A stretch of 64,000 bases of DNA from Promethearchaeota archaeon (GTDB lineage: Archaea; Asgardarchaeota; Lokiarchaeia; Sigyniarchaeales; SOKP01), in NCBI GenBank assembly GCA_019057795.1, contig JAHLWS010000049.1:90696-154695 (forward strand), read 5' to 3'. Both the position numbers and the translations under genes were made by a program. Of this stretch, positions 53,134-62,600 are shown one piece after another. Below the pieces are notes generated by a model. The model had not been told where the DNA came from. It worked only from the letters and a program-made list of their open reading frames with translations, and searched no databases. Within the stretch, counting starts at the first letter, position 1. Every line of letters begins with the position of its first letter.

Positions 53134-54507
53134 ATGTCATCGGAAAAAGAAAAAGAAATTGATCTGGACTCGATACCCCTTCTCGATTATTTGAAGCAAG
53201 CGATCCCCGTCGAGGAACTTAGGGATTTCTCGTCTGTAAGGCGTATTGGGAGCATAGATTTCGTAAAGGGCGTAGCAATTGTTTTTATAATAATGGCGCA
53301 TGCAGGAGGTGCGTGGCTCGATTCTACTTGGGTGTTTCTCTATGCTATAATGTTTACTTTTATGGACCTTCTTGGTCCATCTTTATTTGTTTTTTTATCC
53401 GCATTAAGCGTCGTATTTAGTATTCGGCGAAAAAAGGGAAAGTTACCGGAAAAGGTCATAAGAAATAGAATTTTCTCTCGAGGAATAATGATTATTGTAA
53501 TTGCAATTATATTCAATATAATTTCTATCGAGTTCACAATCGAAGGTTACTCTTTTCCCGCCACACTTTGGGGTTGGAACATCCTAATGTTTATAGGCGC
53601 TTCACAGATCTTCTCTTATTACGCTTTAAAACTTAGTAAAATTTCTCGAGCTGTAATAGGAATGTTTATTATATTTACATCTGACACAATTAGATTTTGG
53701 CTTTTTCAAGGAAAAGAAGCGGGAGATGTAATAATCTCTATTTTACATTATATTATAGTCTCACCTTCTCCTATGACCCCGTTGTTACCCTGGCTCTCAA
53801 TCTGTTTTCTTTCTTCGATTTTTGGAGAATTCCTGTATGAAGCCATGATTGGAGGAACGAAAAAAGATTATAAAAAGTTATTTCGAACCTTTTTATATTG
53901 GGGGATTTTCCTTGTTCTTGCTGGCATTTTTTTAGGTAGCAATGGTTACGTTTCCGGAGGTTTTACAACCAGTGAACTTCCAATAAATGAATATCCTTTT
54001 ATAGACCTCTTAAATGTAATACGAACACAAAGTATCATCCCCGGGGTTACATATCCTGGGATGTGGGAATTCTTAATTCGAGGACGAGCGCCTAACATGA
54101 TATACAATTTAGGAGCCGCGCTTTTACTCATTGCCATTAGTTTTTATTTTATCGATATAAAAAGGAAAATGAATGTTTTTATATCCATGATGAATTACTA
54201 TGGTAAAGTGTCGTTGAGTCTGTTTTTGCTACATTTTATATTTATTACGCTCTTTTTACATTCTCTCAATTTGGTTGTTTTTGTATTCGTTGTTCTTAGT
54301 TATATAGGATTTTGGGGGTTTTTAATGTATGTATGGAACGAATTTTATGGCGGCGCGGGTTCGCCGGAATGGATCATGGTCCAAGTCGGTAGAATTGGAC
54401 AGAAGACAGGGGAGACTGTTAAGAAAGAAATACGCATAATAGAAGAAGAAATAAAAGAGACGGTTCATAAAATAAAACGCGAACGCGATGAAGGTACAGA
54501 GGGATAA
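53134..54507 (+). CDS. Membrane acyltransferase, HGSNAT/DUF1624-like
   Basis: A 457-residue membrane protein. After a 40-residue cytosolic start it shows RRIGSIDFVKGVAIVFIIMAHAGGAWL, like the RxxSxDxxRGxxIxxMxxxH start of acyltransferase-3 and heparan-alpha-glucosaminide N-acetyltransferase (HGSNAT/DUF1624) proteins; the His of MAHAGG is the likely catalytic residue. About ten to eleven helices follow, then a charged coiled-coil tail (KKEIRIIEEEIKETVHKIKRER). It probably acylates sugars or lipid headgroups at the membrane. A frame-broken paralogue lies directly downstream. Confidence 0.72.
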   Translation: MSSEKEKEIDLDSIPLLDYLKQAIPVEELRDFSSVRRIGSIDFVKGVAIVFIIMAHAGGAWLDSTWVFLYAIMFTFMDLLGPSLFVFLSALSVVFSIRRKKGKLPEKVIRNRIFSRGIMIIVIAIIFNIISIEFTIEGYSFPATLWGWNILMFIGASQIFSYYALKLSKISRAVIGMFIIFTSDTIRFWLFQGKEAGDVIISILHYIIVSPSPMTPLLPWLSICFLSSIFGEFLYEAMIGGTKKDYKKLFRTFLYWGIFLVLAGIFLGSNGYVSGGFTTSELPINEYPFIDLLNVIRTQSIIPGVTYPGMWEFLIRGRAPNMIYNLGAALLLIAISFYFIDIKRKMNVFISMMNYYGKVSLSLFLLHFIFITLFLHSLNLVVFVFVVLSYIGFWGFLMYVWNEFYGGAGSPEWIMVQVGRIGQKTGETVKKEIRIIEEEIKETVHKIKRERDEGTEG

Positions 54508-54650
54508 GTCGATACAAATAATTTCTAATAAAATTTTCAATAATTTTTAATTTCTTATCTCAATTTTTCTTTTTTGTGATAAAGTTTAAATTTTCACAAG
54601 ATAAGAATATTCTATAATAATTTTCAAGTAATAATTTTAATTGGTGAAAA

Positions 54651-55779
54651 ATGTCGATTGAAAATGAATTAAGAACGGCAACTGAATCTCCTCCACTGTT
54701 CAATTACTTACAAGAATTAATCCCATTAGAAGATATTAGGGATTTTGCCTCGCCAAAACGAATTGGAAGCATTGATTTTGTAAAAGGTTTCGCAATTGTT
54801 TTTATTATATTAGCGCATTCGGGTAGCGCTTGGTTAAACAGTGAAAACCAATATGTTTACGGGATATTATTTTCATTAATGGATTTCATGGCCCATCGCT
54901 ATTTGTTTTTCTTTCGGCTCTAAGCGTAATTTTCAGCATAAAAAACAAGCAAAATATACTCCCTATTAAAGTCATTCGCATGCGAATTTTCTCGAGAGGC
55001 GCGATGATTATCCTAATAGCGATGATTTATAATGTTGTATCCCTAACTTTGGATGGATTTGGCGTACCATTCCCTTTAAACCTTTGGGGTTGGAACATCT
55101 TGATGTTTATAGGCGCTTCACAGATCTTTTCATATTACGCTCTAAAATTAACTAAGTTTTATCGTGGCATTATTGCTATTTTAATCGTAATATTTTCAAA
55201 TGTGATTAGAGACCTAATTTTTGTTCCAGGATTAGAAGGGAATAATTTAATCGTAATCGTAATTCATTTTATAGTAATCGGATCAAATCCCATGGTACCC
55301 CTCCTTCCGGGTCTTGCTATCTGTTTTATTTCTACTATATTTGGAGAATATCTCCACGAAGCTATGAATAAGGGGACTGACGATGCGTATGTTGGTTTAT
55401 TTCGCATTTTTATGGTTTGGGGTATTATCTTGGTGGCGGTAGGTATTGGTTTAGGTACTAAATTGTACACTGAATCTTCAATGCCGGATGGACTCTTAGA
55501 ATATCCTCACATGATCTTATTAAGTGTAGCAAATGGACCAAGTCCATTTCAAAGCTATTTTGTAATTCCCGGAATGCCTGAGTTTTTGATCAGAGGTAGA
55601 GGTCCAAACATGTTTTATAATTTAGGTGCTGCGCTTTTAATAATAGCCATCTGCTTTTATTTTATTGATATCAAGAAGAAATATGGTAATTTCGTTAAAA
55701 TGCTAGTATATTACGGTAAAGTCCAGAGTGGCTAATGGCAGCGATGGGAAGACTTGGGAAGAAGAAACGAAAAAAATAG
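54651..55779 (+). pseudogene. Decayed paralogue of the HGSNAT-like acyltransferase
   Basis: A second copy of the upstream gene with two lesions. The frame breaks at about 54885, where MDF is followed out of frame by the equivalent of GPSLFVFLSALSV; restoring one base joins the halves. Near 55720 the homology jumps from YYGKV straight to PEWLMAAMGRLGKK in another frame, so about 60 codons of membrane helices are lost. The intact copy reads through both sites. A single sequencing error would not explain both changes, so decay is the best reading. Confidence 0.8.
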
Positions 55780-55982
55780 ATAAAAAAATACGCAAACTCA
55801 AAAATATTTTTTCCTTATTACTTTTTTCTTTCGAAATACCAACCAGTACAATCCTAAAAATATAAATACCTTTAAGATAATATTGAATATAGTAAAATTA
55901 ATAAAATAAAAATAGTAAATGTTCTCCTTAATAAGGATGAACTTTTGAACATCCTTAACCTAAGAGAAATAATCGCATTCCG

Positions 55983-56525
55983 TTGGTGATATCATTGGAT
56001 AATTCGTCAAATAAATCGTCGTTTAAGTTTAAAGTTTGTTTGTTTGGGCCTGGGAATGTAGGTAAAACCTCCTTACTCGTCAGATATATAAAAGATTACT
56101 TTTCCTCCGATTTAAAGCAAACCATTGGTTCGAATTTCTTGATAAAGGATGTTGAAATTGACCAAAAAAATGTTAGACTTCTATTATGGGACATTGGTGG
56201 ACAAGATCAGTTTGCAAAACTACGTACGATATATTTTAAAGGGAGCAATGCAGCACTTGGAGTATTCGATTTAACTTCGCCTCAATCCCTTTTAAAACTC
56301 CCTGGATGGATTAGTAGTATAAAGAAAACAGTTAAAAAGTCAATACCTATACTTATAGTGGGAAATAAGAAAGATTTAGAACGCCAAATTGAGAGGAGTG
56401 AGGCAGAAGACTTGGCAAAGCGATTAAATTGCGAGTATTTAGAAACTTCTGCTAAAACTGGCGAGAATGTTGAAATAGCTTTTGATAAATTAGCTCGAGC
56501 TTTGATCTCAAGCATCGAAAGATAA
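55983..56525 (+). CDS. Ras/Rab-like small GTPase
   Basis: About 180 residues with all G motifs: GPGNVGKTS (G1), a Thr in QTIGSNF (G2), WDIGGQDQ (G3), GNKKDL (G4) and ETSAKTG (G5). Unlike the GTPase at 4.4 kb, its G4 is canonical. There is no C-terminal cysteine for prenylation. Starts are non-ATG: TTG 55983, GTG 55986 or TTG 55995; a GGTGAT lies four bases before 55995, which may be the real start. It follows the acyltransferase remnant and is convergent with the HAD gene. Confidence 0.92.
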   Translation: MVISLDNSSNKSSFKFKVCLFGPGNVGKTSLLVRYIKDYFSSDLKQTIGSNFLIKDVEIDQKNVRLLLWDIGGQDQFAKLRTIYFKGSNAALGVFDLTSPQSLLKLPGWISSIKKTVKKSIPILIVGNKKDLERQIERSEAEDLAKRLNCEYLETSAKTGENVEIAFDKLARALISSIER

Positions 56526-56557
56526 ATTTCAATGCCCTATTTAATCGTTCAACCCTT

Positions 56558-57187
56558 CTAGCCTACCTTTATGTCAAATTTTTGTATCTCTTCAACCAAA
56601 TTATCCAATCCAATAAATCTTATTGAATTTATTCCCAATACCCGAGCTGATCGAACATTATTAAAACCATCGTCAATAAATATAATTTCTTCTGGTTTAC
56701 ACCCTGCTATTTTTAAAGCATACTCGAAAACTTTCGGGTCCGGTTTTGTCATGTGTATTTCATGCGAGAGAATAAAATCGTCAAAAAGCTCCCAAATATC
56801 CCATTTTTGTTTCTTTAAATAAGTCCAATGACTAGAATTAATATTTGACATGCATATTATCTTTAGATTATTTAAAGTTTTGATTTTTCTAATTAACTCA
56901 ACCATATCTAGATTGAGGTCTGCAATAATACTATTAAACGCGTTATAAAACTCAGTTTGATTAAGAGCACATACTTCAAGCAATTCGCAAGCTTGTTGGT
57001 AGAACTCTTTATCTGTTATTCTACCTTGATGATAAGTATCTGATTGACGAAAAAATTCTAACATTATTGGAGTTTTAGGTTTATTCAAAGGAGATGGAGT
57101 TATTACTTCATTAAAGAACCTGCTAAAATCTAAATCGATAAGTACATCTCCTAAATCGATTATAATACACTTTATTTTTGTAATCAT
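56558..57187 (-). CDS. HAD-superfamily hydrolase (subfamily IA-like)
   Basis: A 209-residue haloacid dehalogenase-like protein with CIIIDLGDVLIDLDF (motif I, DxG in the position of DxD as in YihX-like proteins), IICMSNINSSHW (motif II), MTKPDPKVFEYAL (motif III Lys) and IIFIDDGFNNVRSA (motif IV Asp pair). It probably dephosphorylates a small metabolite. It is 25 bases downstream of thrS on the same strand. Substrate unknown. Confidence 0.85.
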   Translation of the reverse strand: MITKIKCIIIDLGDVLIDLDFSRFFNEVITPSPLNKPKTPIMLEFFRQSDTYHQGRITDKEFYQQACELLEVCALNQTEFYNAFNSIIADLNLDMVELIRKIKTLNNLKIICMSNINSSHWTYLKKQKWDIWELFDDFILSHEIHMTKPDPKVFEYALKIAGCKPEEIIFIDDGFNNVRSARVLGINSIRFIGLDNLVEEIQKFDIKVG

Positions 57188-57212
57188 ACATCACCTATAT
57201 ATAATTCATGCG

Positions 57213-59273
57213 TTACTTTCTAAAATACACTTTGGTTGAAAATCGTCTAAAAGGTTTTGGTAATTTGTGTTTAGGGAAACCTTTCGTGTCGTTGTCGAGC
57301 ATTTCCAGTAGTTCGCTTAATTTTATATTGTTTATGTTTTTTGAAGTGCCTTTTTTTGGGCCAATTGGTTGACCGATTAATCTTTTTCGTACCGAAATGG
57401 TTTGATCTTCTTGCTCTTTTTTACCTAATATTATTGTATATGGTATCCATTCTATTTCTGATTGTCGAATTTTTTTCCCTAATTTCTCATCTCTATCGTC
57501 AAAATCTACTCTGTAGGATTCTTTACTGAGAATCTCCAAAACTTTTTCAGCGTATTCTTTCTGATCTTCACTAACCGTGATAATTCTAACTTGTATAGGG
57601 GATATCCACGTCTTAAATCCGGGAACAATTTTGTTCTTATCCCTAATAGCTGTTTCAATCAACCCCCATAAAATTCTTTCTAGCCCCCCCGTTGGAGAAT
57701 TGTGAAGAATTACAGGATACTTCTTTATACCATCAATATCTGTAAAATGAATGTTATATTTTTGTCTCTTTTTTCCTTTGTTATCGACCATATATTCAAG
57801 CGAACTTTCTACGTCAATTTGGTTAGTTGAGAGCGTAGCGCTTCTATTTTGAGCTGAGAGGACTGGTCTTTCGAACTTTAAAACAAAGTAAAAGTACCTT
57901 TCTTCCCATAATTCTAATAAAGCTGGTTGTCCTTCTTTCTTTATCAATTCTTTAATCCATTCTTTATTTTCTCTATAAAAATCTTGAGTTGCTCTGAAAA
58001 TAATGTAAGATTTTATTCCCAGGTCGTCTAAAAGATTTTTTATTAAGAAATATTGACTTTTAAATTCTTCTACGGAGGACTTTACATCTTTGCATAATGT
58101 GTGCATATCAGGCATTACAAAAGTTCTTAACCTTCTCAAGCCTGTAAGTTCTCCTTTCATTTCCCGTCTAAAGGAATACTGTTCCCATTCATATATTCTT
58201 AATGGGAAATAATGAGGTTTTAAATTCATAGAGCTTAATAAATCAAAAAGTAAGAAATCAGAAGCATATCTTAATATATACCTATCATTTCCCGATTCAA
58301 CCCAATAACTCCTCGCTGGAAAACGTGCAGTTTGTGCCGTTAACTTTTTGTTTTTAGTCGTATACATAAGAGGAGTGTCAATAAGAATAGCGCCATAGTC
58401 AATTATCCTATCTTCCACAAAACTTTTAATCAAGTTTTTCATGATCACTCCTTTACTATACCAACGGAGATTCCCCGCATCTGTATTTGGGTCGAAATCT
58501 ACAAGCTCAAATTCTTTCATTACTTTGATATGAGCTGGTTCGACACCTTCATCTATTCTTTTTGTTCCTAATTCAGATTTTAAGAAAAGTTGGAAATCTT
58601 CGTCTTTAATCTCTTTTAATGGCAATACATTTTTATATTCATCAAATTCTAAATTTAATTCAGTTCCTTGGGGAGTAATTACTTTAAATACAGCATTTTC
58701 TATGTGTTCTCCGGGTTGAATATATAACTTTACATCTCGGTACATCTCAGCTACTTCGTGACCAATACAGTTTATTTTAAAAGATTTGTACCAACCAAAT
58801 GGAGAAAATTTTGCTTTTATACCCTTATCTTTTAAGAATTCTGCTATTTTAGGGCAAACATCCATAGCGTTTGATTCATTACTAAGAAATTTACTTAAAT
58901 GCGCCCAAGGGTAAACTAATACTTGATCAACCCTATATGTGCCCCTTTCCTTTATTAACTCAAGAATCTTTCTTGGTTTCCCTTTAGTTTGGCCACTTTC
59001 AATCTTTTTATTATATTCTCTTATTTCTTCGTTTTTGATTCTAATCTTTTCCGGAAAATTCGTTATTTGAATTATTGCGTCTTCTATCACTTGAGCACCT
59101 TGTTTGGAAATCAAATCCGTATCGTATGTATCTTGATCTTCTACAGATACATAAGCTACTAAAATTAACCCCTCCATTTTAATTACATCTTCGGGAAAAT
59201 CTTGTGGATTGCTTGTGGCTACTTTATTTTTAGTAACTTGAACGCCATCAGAATGAATTAGCAAAATCTTCAT
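57213..59273 (-). CDS. thrS: Threonyl-tRNA synthetase (archaeal type, with editing domain)
   Basis: A 686-residue class IIa synthetase. The N-terminal archaeal editing domain (KILLIHSDGVQVTKNKVATS; YPWAHLSKFLS) resembles D-aminoacyl-tRNA deacylase and removes Ser from tRNA-Thr. The core contains FRREMKGELTGLRRLRTFVMPDMHTLC and HNSPTGGLERILWGLIE; the C-terminal domain binds the anticodon (PIQVRIITVSEDQKEYAEKV). It is the complete, unsplit archaeal form. ATG at 59273. Confidence 0.95.
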   Translation of the reverse strand: MKILLIHSDGVQVTKNKVATSNPQDFPEDVIKMEGLILVAYVSVEDQDTYDTDLISKQGAQVIEDAIIQITNFPEKIRIKNEEIREYNKKIESGQTKGKPRKILELIKERGTYRVDQVLVYPWAHLSKFLSNESNAMDVCPKIAEFLKDKGIKAKFSPFGWYKSFKINCIGHEVAEMYRDVKLYIQPGEHIENAVFKVITPQGTELNLEFDEYKNVLPLKEIKDEDFQLFLKSELGTKRIDEGVEPAHIKVMKEFELVDFDPNTDAGNLRWYSKGVIMKNLIKSFVEDRIIDYGAILIDTPLMYTTKNKKLTAQTARFPARSYWVESGNDRYILRYASDFLLFDLLSSMNLKPHYFPLRIYEWEQYSFRREMKGELTGLRRLRTFVMPDMHTLCKDVKSSVEEFKSQYFLIKNLLDDLGIKSYIIFRATQDFYRENKEWIKELIKKEGQPALLELWEERYFYFVLKFERPVLSAQNRSATLSTNQIDVESSLEYMVDNKGKKRQKYNIHFTDIDGIKKYPVILHNSPTGGLERILWGLIETAIRDKNKIVPGFKTWISPIQVRIITVSEDQKEYAEKVLEILSKESYRVDFDDRDEKLGKKIRQSEIEWIPYTIILGKKEQEDQTISVRKRLIGQPIGPKKGTSKNINNIKLSELLEMLDNDTKGFPKHKLPKPFRRFSTKVYFRK

Positions 59274-59409
59274 ATAATCACTTAGAATTGGGAGTTTATT
59301 ATATTTACAAAAATTAAATAATAATTTATTATTTTAAAGAATCCTTTTGATAATTAACTATATTTAAAATTGAAATTATAATTAAAATTAAATTTATTTA
59401 TTTATAAGA

Positions 59410-60030
59410 ATGAAGCTTAATAAGATTTTCTCAGAATTAACCGAAGTTCTGGATAAATTAGATCAAGATAGAGAAGAAATACTCAAAATGTCCAGAAGGA
59501 TAATTCGGGAATGTAGTATTGCAATAAAACATATACATCGAAAAGAATTTAATCAATATCGCGAAAAAGTTTCAAATATAAAACAAAACCATAAAGAACT
59601 ATTATTATTGGTAAAAAATAATCCAGGCGTTTTAGCCAAGTATTTAAAAACTGCAGAACAAGAATACGCAGAAGCTGTTTCTTTTTATTCTATTATTTCA
59701 AAAGAGGCTCTTCCATTGCCTAGCGAATTAAACATTACCCCTTTAAATTATGCTTTAGGGCTTGCTGATGTAATCGGAGAATTGCGAAGATACGCGTTAG
59801 ATAATATTAGAAATTCTAATATAGACGATCTAAACTATATTTTAGAAAGTATGGATGATATCTACACGCAATTATTTTCGCTTGATTACCCCTCTGGATT
59901 AACTCAAGATTTAAGGCATAAAATAGATGTAGCGAGAAGTATAATAGAGAAAACTAGAGGAGATATTTCAATCTCTCTTCAAATGACCGATTTAAAAAGA
60001 TGTGTGGAAAGAAGTCTTAAATCTTCATAA
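59410..60030 (+). CDS. Translin-family RNA-binding protein
   Basis: A 206-residue helical protein of the translin/TRAX family: RREILKMSRRIIRECSIAIKHIHRKEF near the start, then NYALGLADVIGELRRYALDNIR, which matches the conserved LGxxDxxGELxR segment. Eukaryotic translin with TRAX forms C3PO, which cleaves RNA; archaeal members form octamers and can have RNase activity. The acidic residues around EYAEAVSFY would fit a TRAX-like active site. It precedes the flavin gene pair on the same strand. Confidence 0.85.
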   Translation: MKLNKIFSELTEVLDKLDQDREEILKMSRRIIRECSIAIKHIHRKEFNQYREKVSNIKQNHKELLLLVKNNPGVLAKYLKTAEQEYAEAVSFYSIISKEALPLPSELNITPLNYALGLADVIGELRRYALDNIRNSNIDDLNYILESMDDIYTQLFSLDYPSGLTQDLRHKIDVARSIIEKTRGDISISLQMTDLKRCVERSLKSS

Positions 60031-60063
60031 TTTTTAATATTTTAATTGAATACATTAAAACGA

Positions 60064-60512
60064 GATGAAAAAAAATCGTTAAAAAAGTACTTATTGCTGG
60101 AACTTTTGATCTGCTCCATCCCGGACATTTATACTTAATCCAAGAAGCTGCTAAAATGGGTGATGTCTACGTCATAGTATCTACAGATAAAAACGCAGAG
60201 AAATTTAAAAATTATCAAATAATAGTACCTGAGGATCAGAGATTAGAAGTAATAAAAAATATAAAAAATGTAAAAGAAGCTAGATTAGGAAGATCTGATA
60301 ACGATACGCTTAAGACTGTTGAAGAAATAAATCCGGACATCATTCTCTTGGGGCCAGATCAAAAATACGATCTAGAAATACTAAAGCGAGAATTAATAAA
60401 AAAAGGACTGACCCACATAACAGTTAAAAGGTTAGATACTTATTATGATAAATGTAAATTACACTCTTCTAGTCTTATTAAAAAGAAAATTGTAGAACAA
60501 TTTAAAAAATAA
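60064..60512 (+). CDS. ribL: Nucleotidyltransferase, FAD synthetase (RibL)-like, with frame problem at its start
   Basis: A cytidylyltransferase-fold protein with VLIAGTFDLLHPGHLYLIQEA (HxGH motif) and a later SSLIKKKI ending, matching archaeal RibL, which makes FAD from FMN. The ATG at 60064 is out of frame with the rest: eight A residues follow, and seven would join ATG to KKIVKKVLIAG. The in-frame alternatives are ATC (60074) or the internal ATG at 60154, which would remove the HxGH motif. The riboflavin kinase gene 16 bases downstream supports the RibL role. Confidence 0.75.
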
Positions 60513-60528
60513 ACTTATTGGTGGACTA

Positions 60529-61233
60529 TTGGCTGAAAAAGAAATCTCACAGGAAAATTATGCTGATTGGTTTGCTCTTTATCAACTTTGTCGATTAACA
60601 AAGAGTAAGCGTAATATTACTATAAGCACTATTAAATTTGGTGAAATATTAGGATTAAGTCAACAATCAGGGAGTCGGAGAATTAACGAGTTAATTGAAT
60701 TAAAATGGATCAAAAGAAAAACTGATGGTAAATCACAAACGATATCAATAACCAAAGAAGGAACTAATGTTATGCTTACAGTTTATAAAAATTTGAAATC
60801 TCTCCTTGAGTCAATTTTGATCGTTGGCGAAGTAGTAGAGGGTATGCACGAAGGTGGATATTATGTTGCCATTAAAGGCTATTACGATCAATTTAAAACA
60901 AAATTAGGCTTCGAACCTTATATAGGTACATTAAATTTAATATTAACTGATGCTACAAACACAATTTTACGTGAAAAACTACAAAATATATCACCAGTTA
61001 TAATTGAGGGGTTTAAAGATCAAAGTAGAGAGTACGGGGCTGTTAAATGCTATGATGTGTACATCTCCCGAATGGATGATAAAAATAATCGCCGAAAAGC
61101 TGCTATATTAGATATTAAAAGAACTCATCACGAAAAAAACATAATAGAGATCTTAGCGAAGCCTTATTTAAGAGACTACTATAACCTGAAAGACGGAGAC
61201 AAGTTAATAATTGAATTAATTAAAAATAGATAG
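60529..61233 (+). CDS. ribK: CTP-dependent riboflavin kinase with N-terminal winged helix
   Basis: A 234-residue protein. The N-terminal 90 residues are a winged helix (ILGLSQQSGSRRINELIELKWIKRK). The C-terminal DUF120 domain has VVEGMHEGGYYVAIKGYYDQFKTKLGFEPYIGTLNLIL, the signature of the archaeal CTP-dependent riboflavin kinase, which makes FMN. The HTH fusion, seen in other archaea, acts as a flavin-responsive repressor in characterised examples. TTG start at 60529. It forms a unit with the RibL-like gene, giving riboflavin to FMN to FAD. Confidence 0.92.
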   Translation: MAEKEISQENYADWFALYQLCRLTKSKRNITISTIKFGEILGLSQQSGSRRINELIELKWIKRKTDGKSQTISITKEGTNVMLTVYKNLKSLLESILIVGEVVEGMHEGGYYVAIKGYYDQFKTKLGFEPYIGTLNLILTDATNTILREKLQNISPVIIEGFKDQSREYGAVKCYDVYISRMDDKNNRRKAAILDIKRTHHEKNIIEILAKPYLRDYYNLKDGDKLIIELIKNR

Positions 61234-61276
61234 AAATGCGATAGAATCTATTTAAATTGTAAAATAAGGTTTAATT

Positions 61277-61915
61277 TTAATTTCCTTTTTCGAAATTTCT
61301 TATGAGTTTCTCAATTTTAAAATATCTAAAGTAAGCCGTAGCTATTACTAAGATCATAAAAAGAAATAAAAACTCGTTAACGAATCCATAAAAATTCGCG
61401 ATTAACATAGTAATAAACAAATAAAATAGCCGTTCTGATCTAGCCATTAGCCCGTAATCAAAATCTCCTTTGTAAAAGGTCTCAGCTCTCGCTCTCAAAT
61501 AACTTATCATTATCGAACTTAAAAAAGAAATTAAAATTATTATTTTCATATCTAAAAATCCCCATAATATAGAATTCCAGCAATAAAGCAAAAGAGCAAA
61601 AAAAATAACAAATTCGCTCGTTCTATCCATAACTGAGTCAAAAAAGCCTCCAAAAGTTGTTGCTCTATTCTTTATCCTAGCGATTGCCCCATCAACGCCA
61701 TCAAAAATACCCACTAAAAATACGAATATTGAGAAAAAAAATAAATTAAAAAAAAAAACAAGAGCAAAAAAACTAAAAATAGAAAAACAAAGCATTATGA
61801 TCGTTGCTAAATTAGGATTCACGCCAATTTTGCCTAAACCCTTCGCTAGTAATTTGATAAAGGGTCGAAATATTCTACGAAGCCGAAATTTTGAACCCAT
61901 AACTCTTAAACCCAC
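61277..61915 (-). CDS. CDP-alcohol phosphatidyltransferase (archaetidylinositol-phosphate synthase-like)
   Basis: A 212-residue membrane enzyme with the CDP-alcohol transferase motif FDGVDGAIARIKNRATTFGGFFDSVMDR (D-G-x2-D-G-x-A-R...G-x3-D-x3-D). About five membrane helices follow. In archaea such enzymes join CDP-archaeol to an alcohol phosphate such as inositol phosphate to make polar lipid heads. Which alcohol is used cannot be told. It is convergent with ribK and preceded by a small ORF. Confidence 0.88.
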   Translation of the reverse strand: MGLRVMGSKFRLRRIFRPFIKLLAKGLGKIGVNPNLATIIMLCFSIFSFFALVFFFNLFFFSIFVFLVGIFDGVDGAIARIKNRATTFGGFFDSVMDRTSEFVIFFALLLYCWNSILWGFLDMKIIILISFLSSIMISYLRARAETFYKGDFDYGLMARSERLFYLFITMLIANFYGFVNEFLFLFMILVIATAYFRYFKIEKLIRNFEKGN

Positions 61916-61933
61916 TTTATTTTTTCGATAAAA

Positions 61934-62071
61934 TTAATTGTTCTTCTCATATAAACTTGCAACACTTTTAACATCGTATAATTCTTTTAGAACGTCTAAT
62001 TTTACTAAAATCTCGTCTGCTTGATACCACTGCCACTTTAGATATTTGTAAGGAAAAAGATTAGTAGAAAT
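61934..62071 (-). CDS. Possible small protein (45 aa) with ATT or ATA start
   Basis: Forty-five codons read ISTNLFPYKYLKWQWYQ and onward to VASLYEKNN, with a protein-like composition rich in W, Y and charged residues. The frame is closed upstream by TAA and has no ATG, GTG or TTG, but AGAGG lies just upstream of ATA/ATT at 62069-62074. It directly precedes the phosphatidyltransferase gene. Unknown, and could be the end of a decayed gene. Confidence 0.3.
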   Translation of the reverse strand: MSTNLFPYKYLKWQWYQADEILVKLDVLKELYDVKSVASLYEKNN

Positions 62072-62204
62072 TATAACCTCTTGAAATTCTTTTTATTTAT
62101 ATATAATACTTAATTTTAATATTTATAATTTTTTTAATCTAATAATTTTAAAGAATTTAAAACAATTATACAATTATACAATAAAAAAAATCATGTGACC
62201 TTAA

Positions 62205-62510
62205 TTGAAATTAAAATTAGTTCTTAAGCTTACAACAAACAAAGACAAAGAAGTGTCCATTAAATTCGCTATACCTCCAAGCAAACATTACGGATTTATA
62301 AACTTCATTAATTTAGCGTTAAATCAAGATAAACCAGTTATAATTACATTCGAAAAAATAAGTAAGAAGGGAGATAAAGAAGAAAGTAAAATAGTTGGAA
62401 CATTCAAATTTGAAGGGAAGGATGAACCTGGATTAAAACAACTTGAAGAAGAAATCGACGATAAAGAAAAAAAAAGAAAAAAGCAACACCAGAAAAGGGT
62501 TCAAAAATAA
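62205..62510 (+). CDS. Small charged protein of unknown function (101 aa)
   Basis: A 101-residue protein with a TTG start. The first 75 residues form strands and a helix (KLKLVLKLTTNKDKEVSIKFAIPP; KPVIITFEKISKKG), and the last 25 are a very charged helix (EEEIDDKEKKRKKQHQKRVQK) likely to bind RNA or be disordered. No family recognised. It precedes the GHMP kinase gene by 90 bases. Confidence 0.5.
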   Translation: MKLKLVLKLTTNKDKEVSIKFAIPPSKHYGFINFINLALNQDKPVIITFEKISKKGDKEESKIVGTFKFEGKDEPGLKQLEEEIDDKEKKRKKQHQKRVQK

Positions 62511-62600
62511 TTCTTTTATTTGGTTATTATTATAGTATTTAATTTACCATCTTTTTGTTAAAATTTATTTATACTAAATGAATATAAGTTTATTTTAAAA

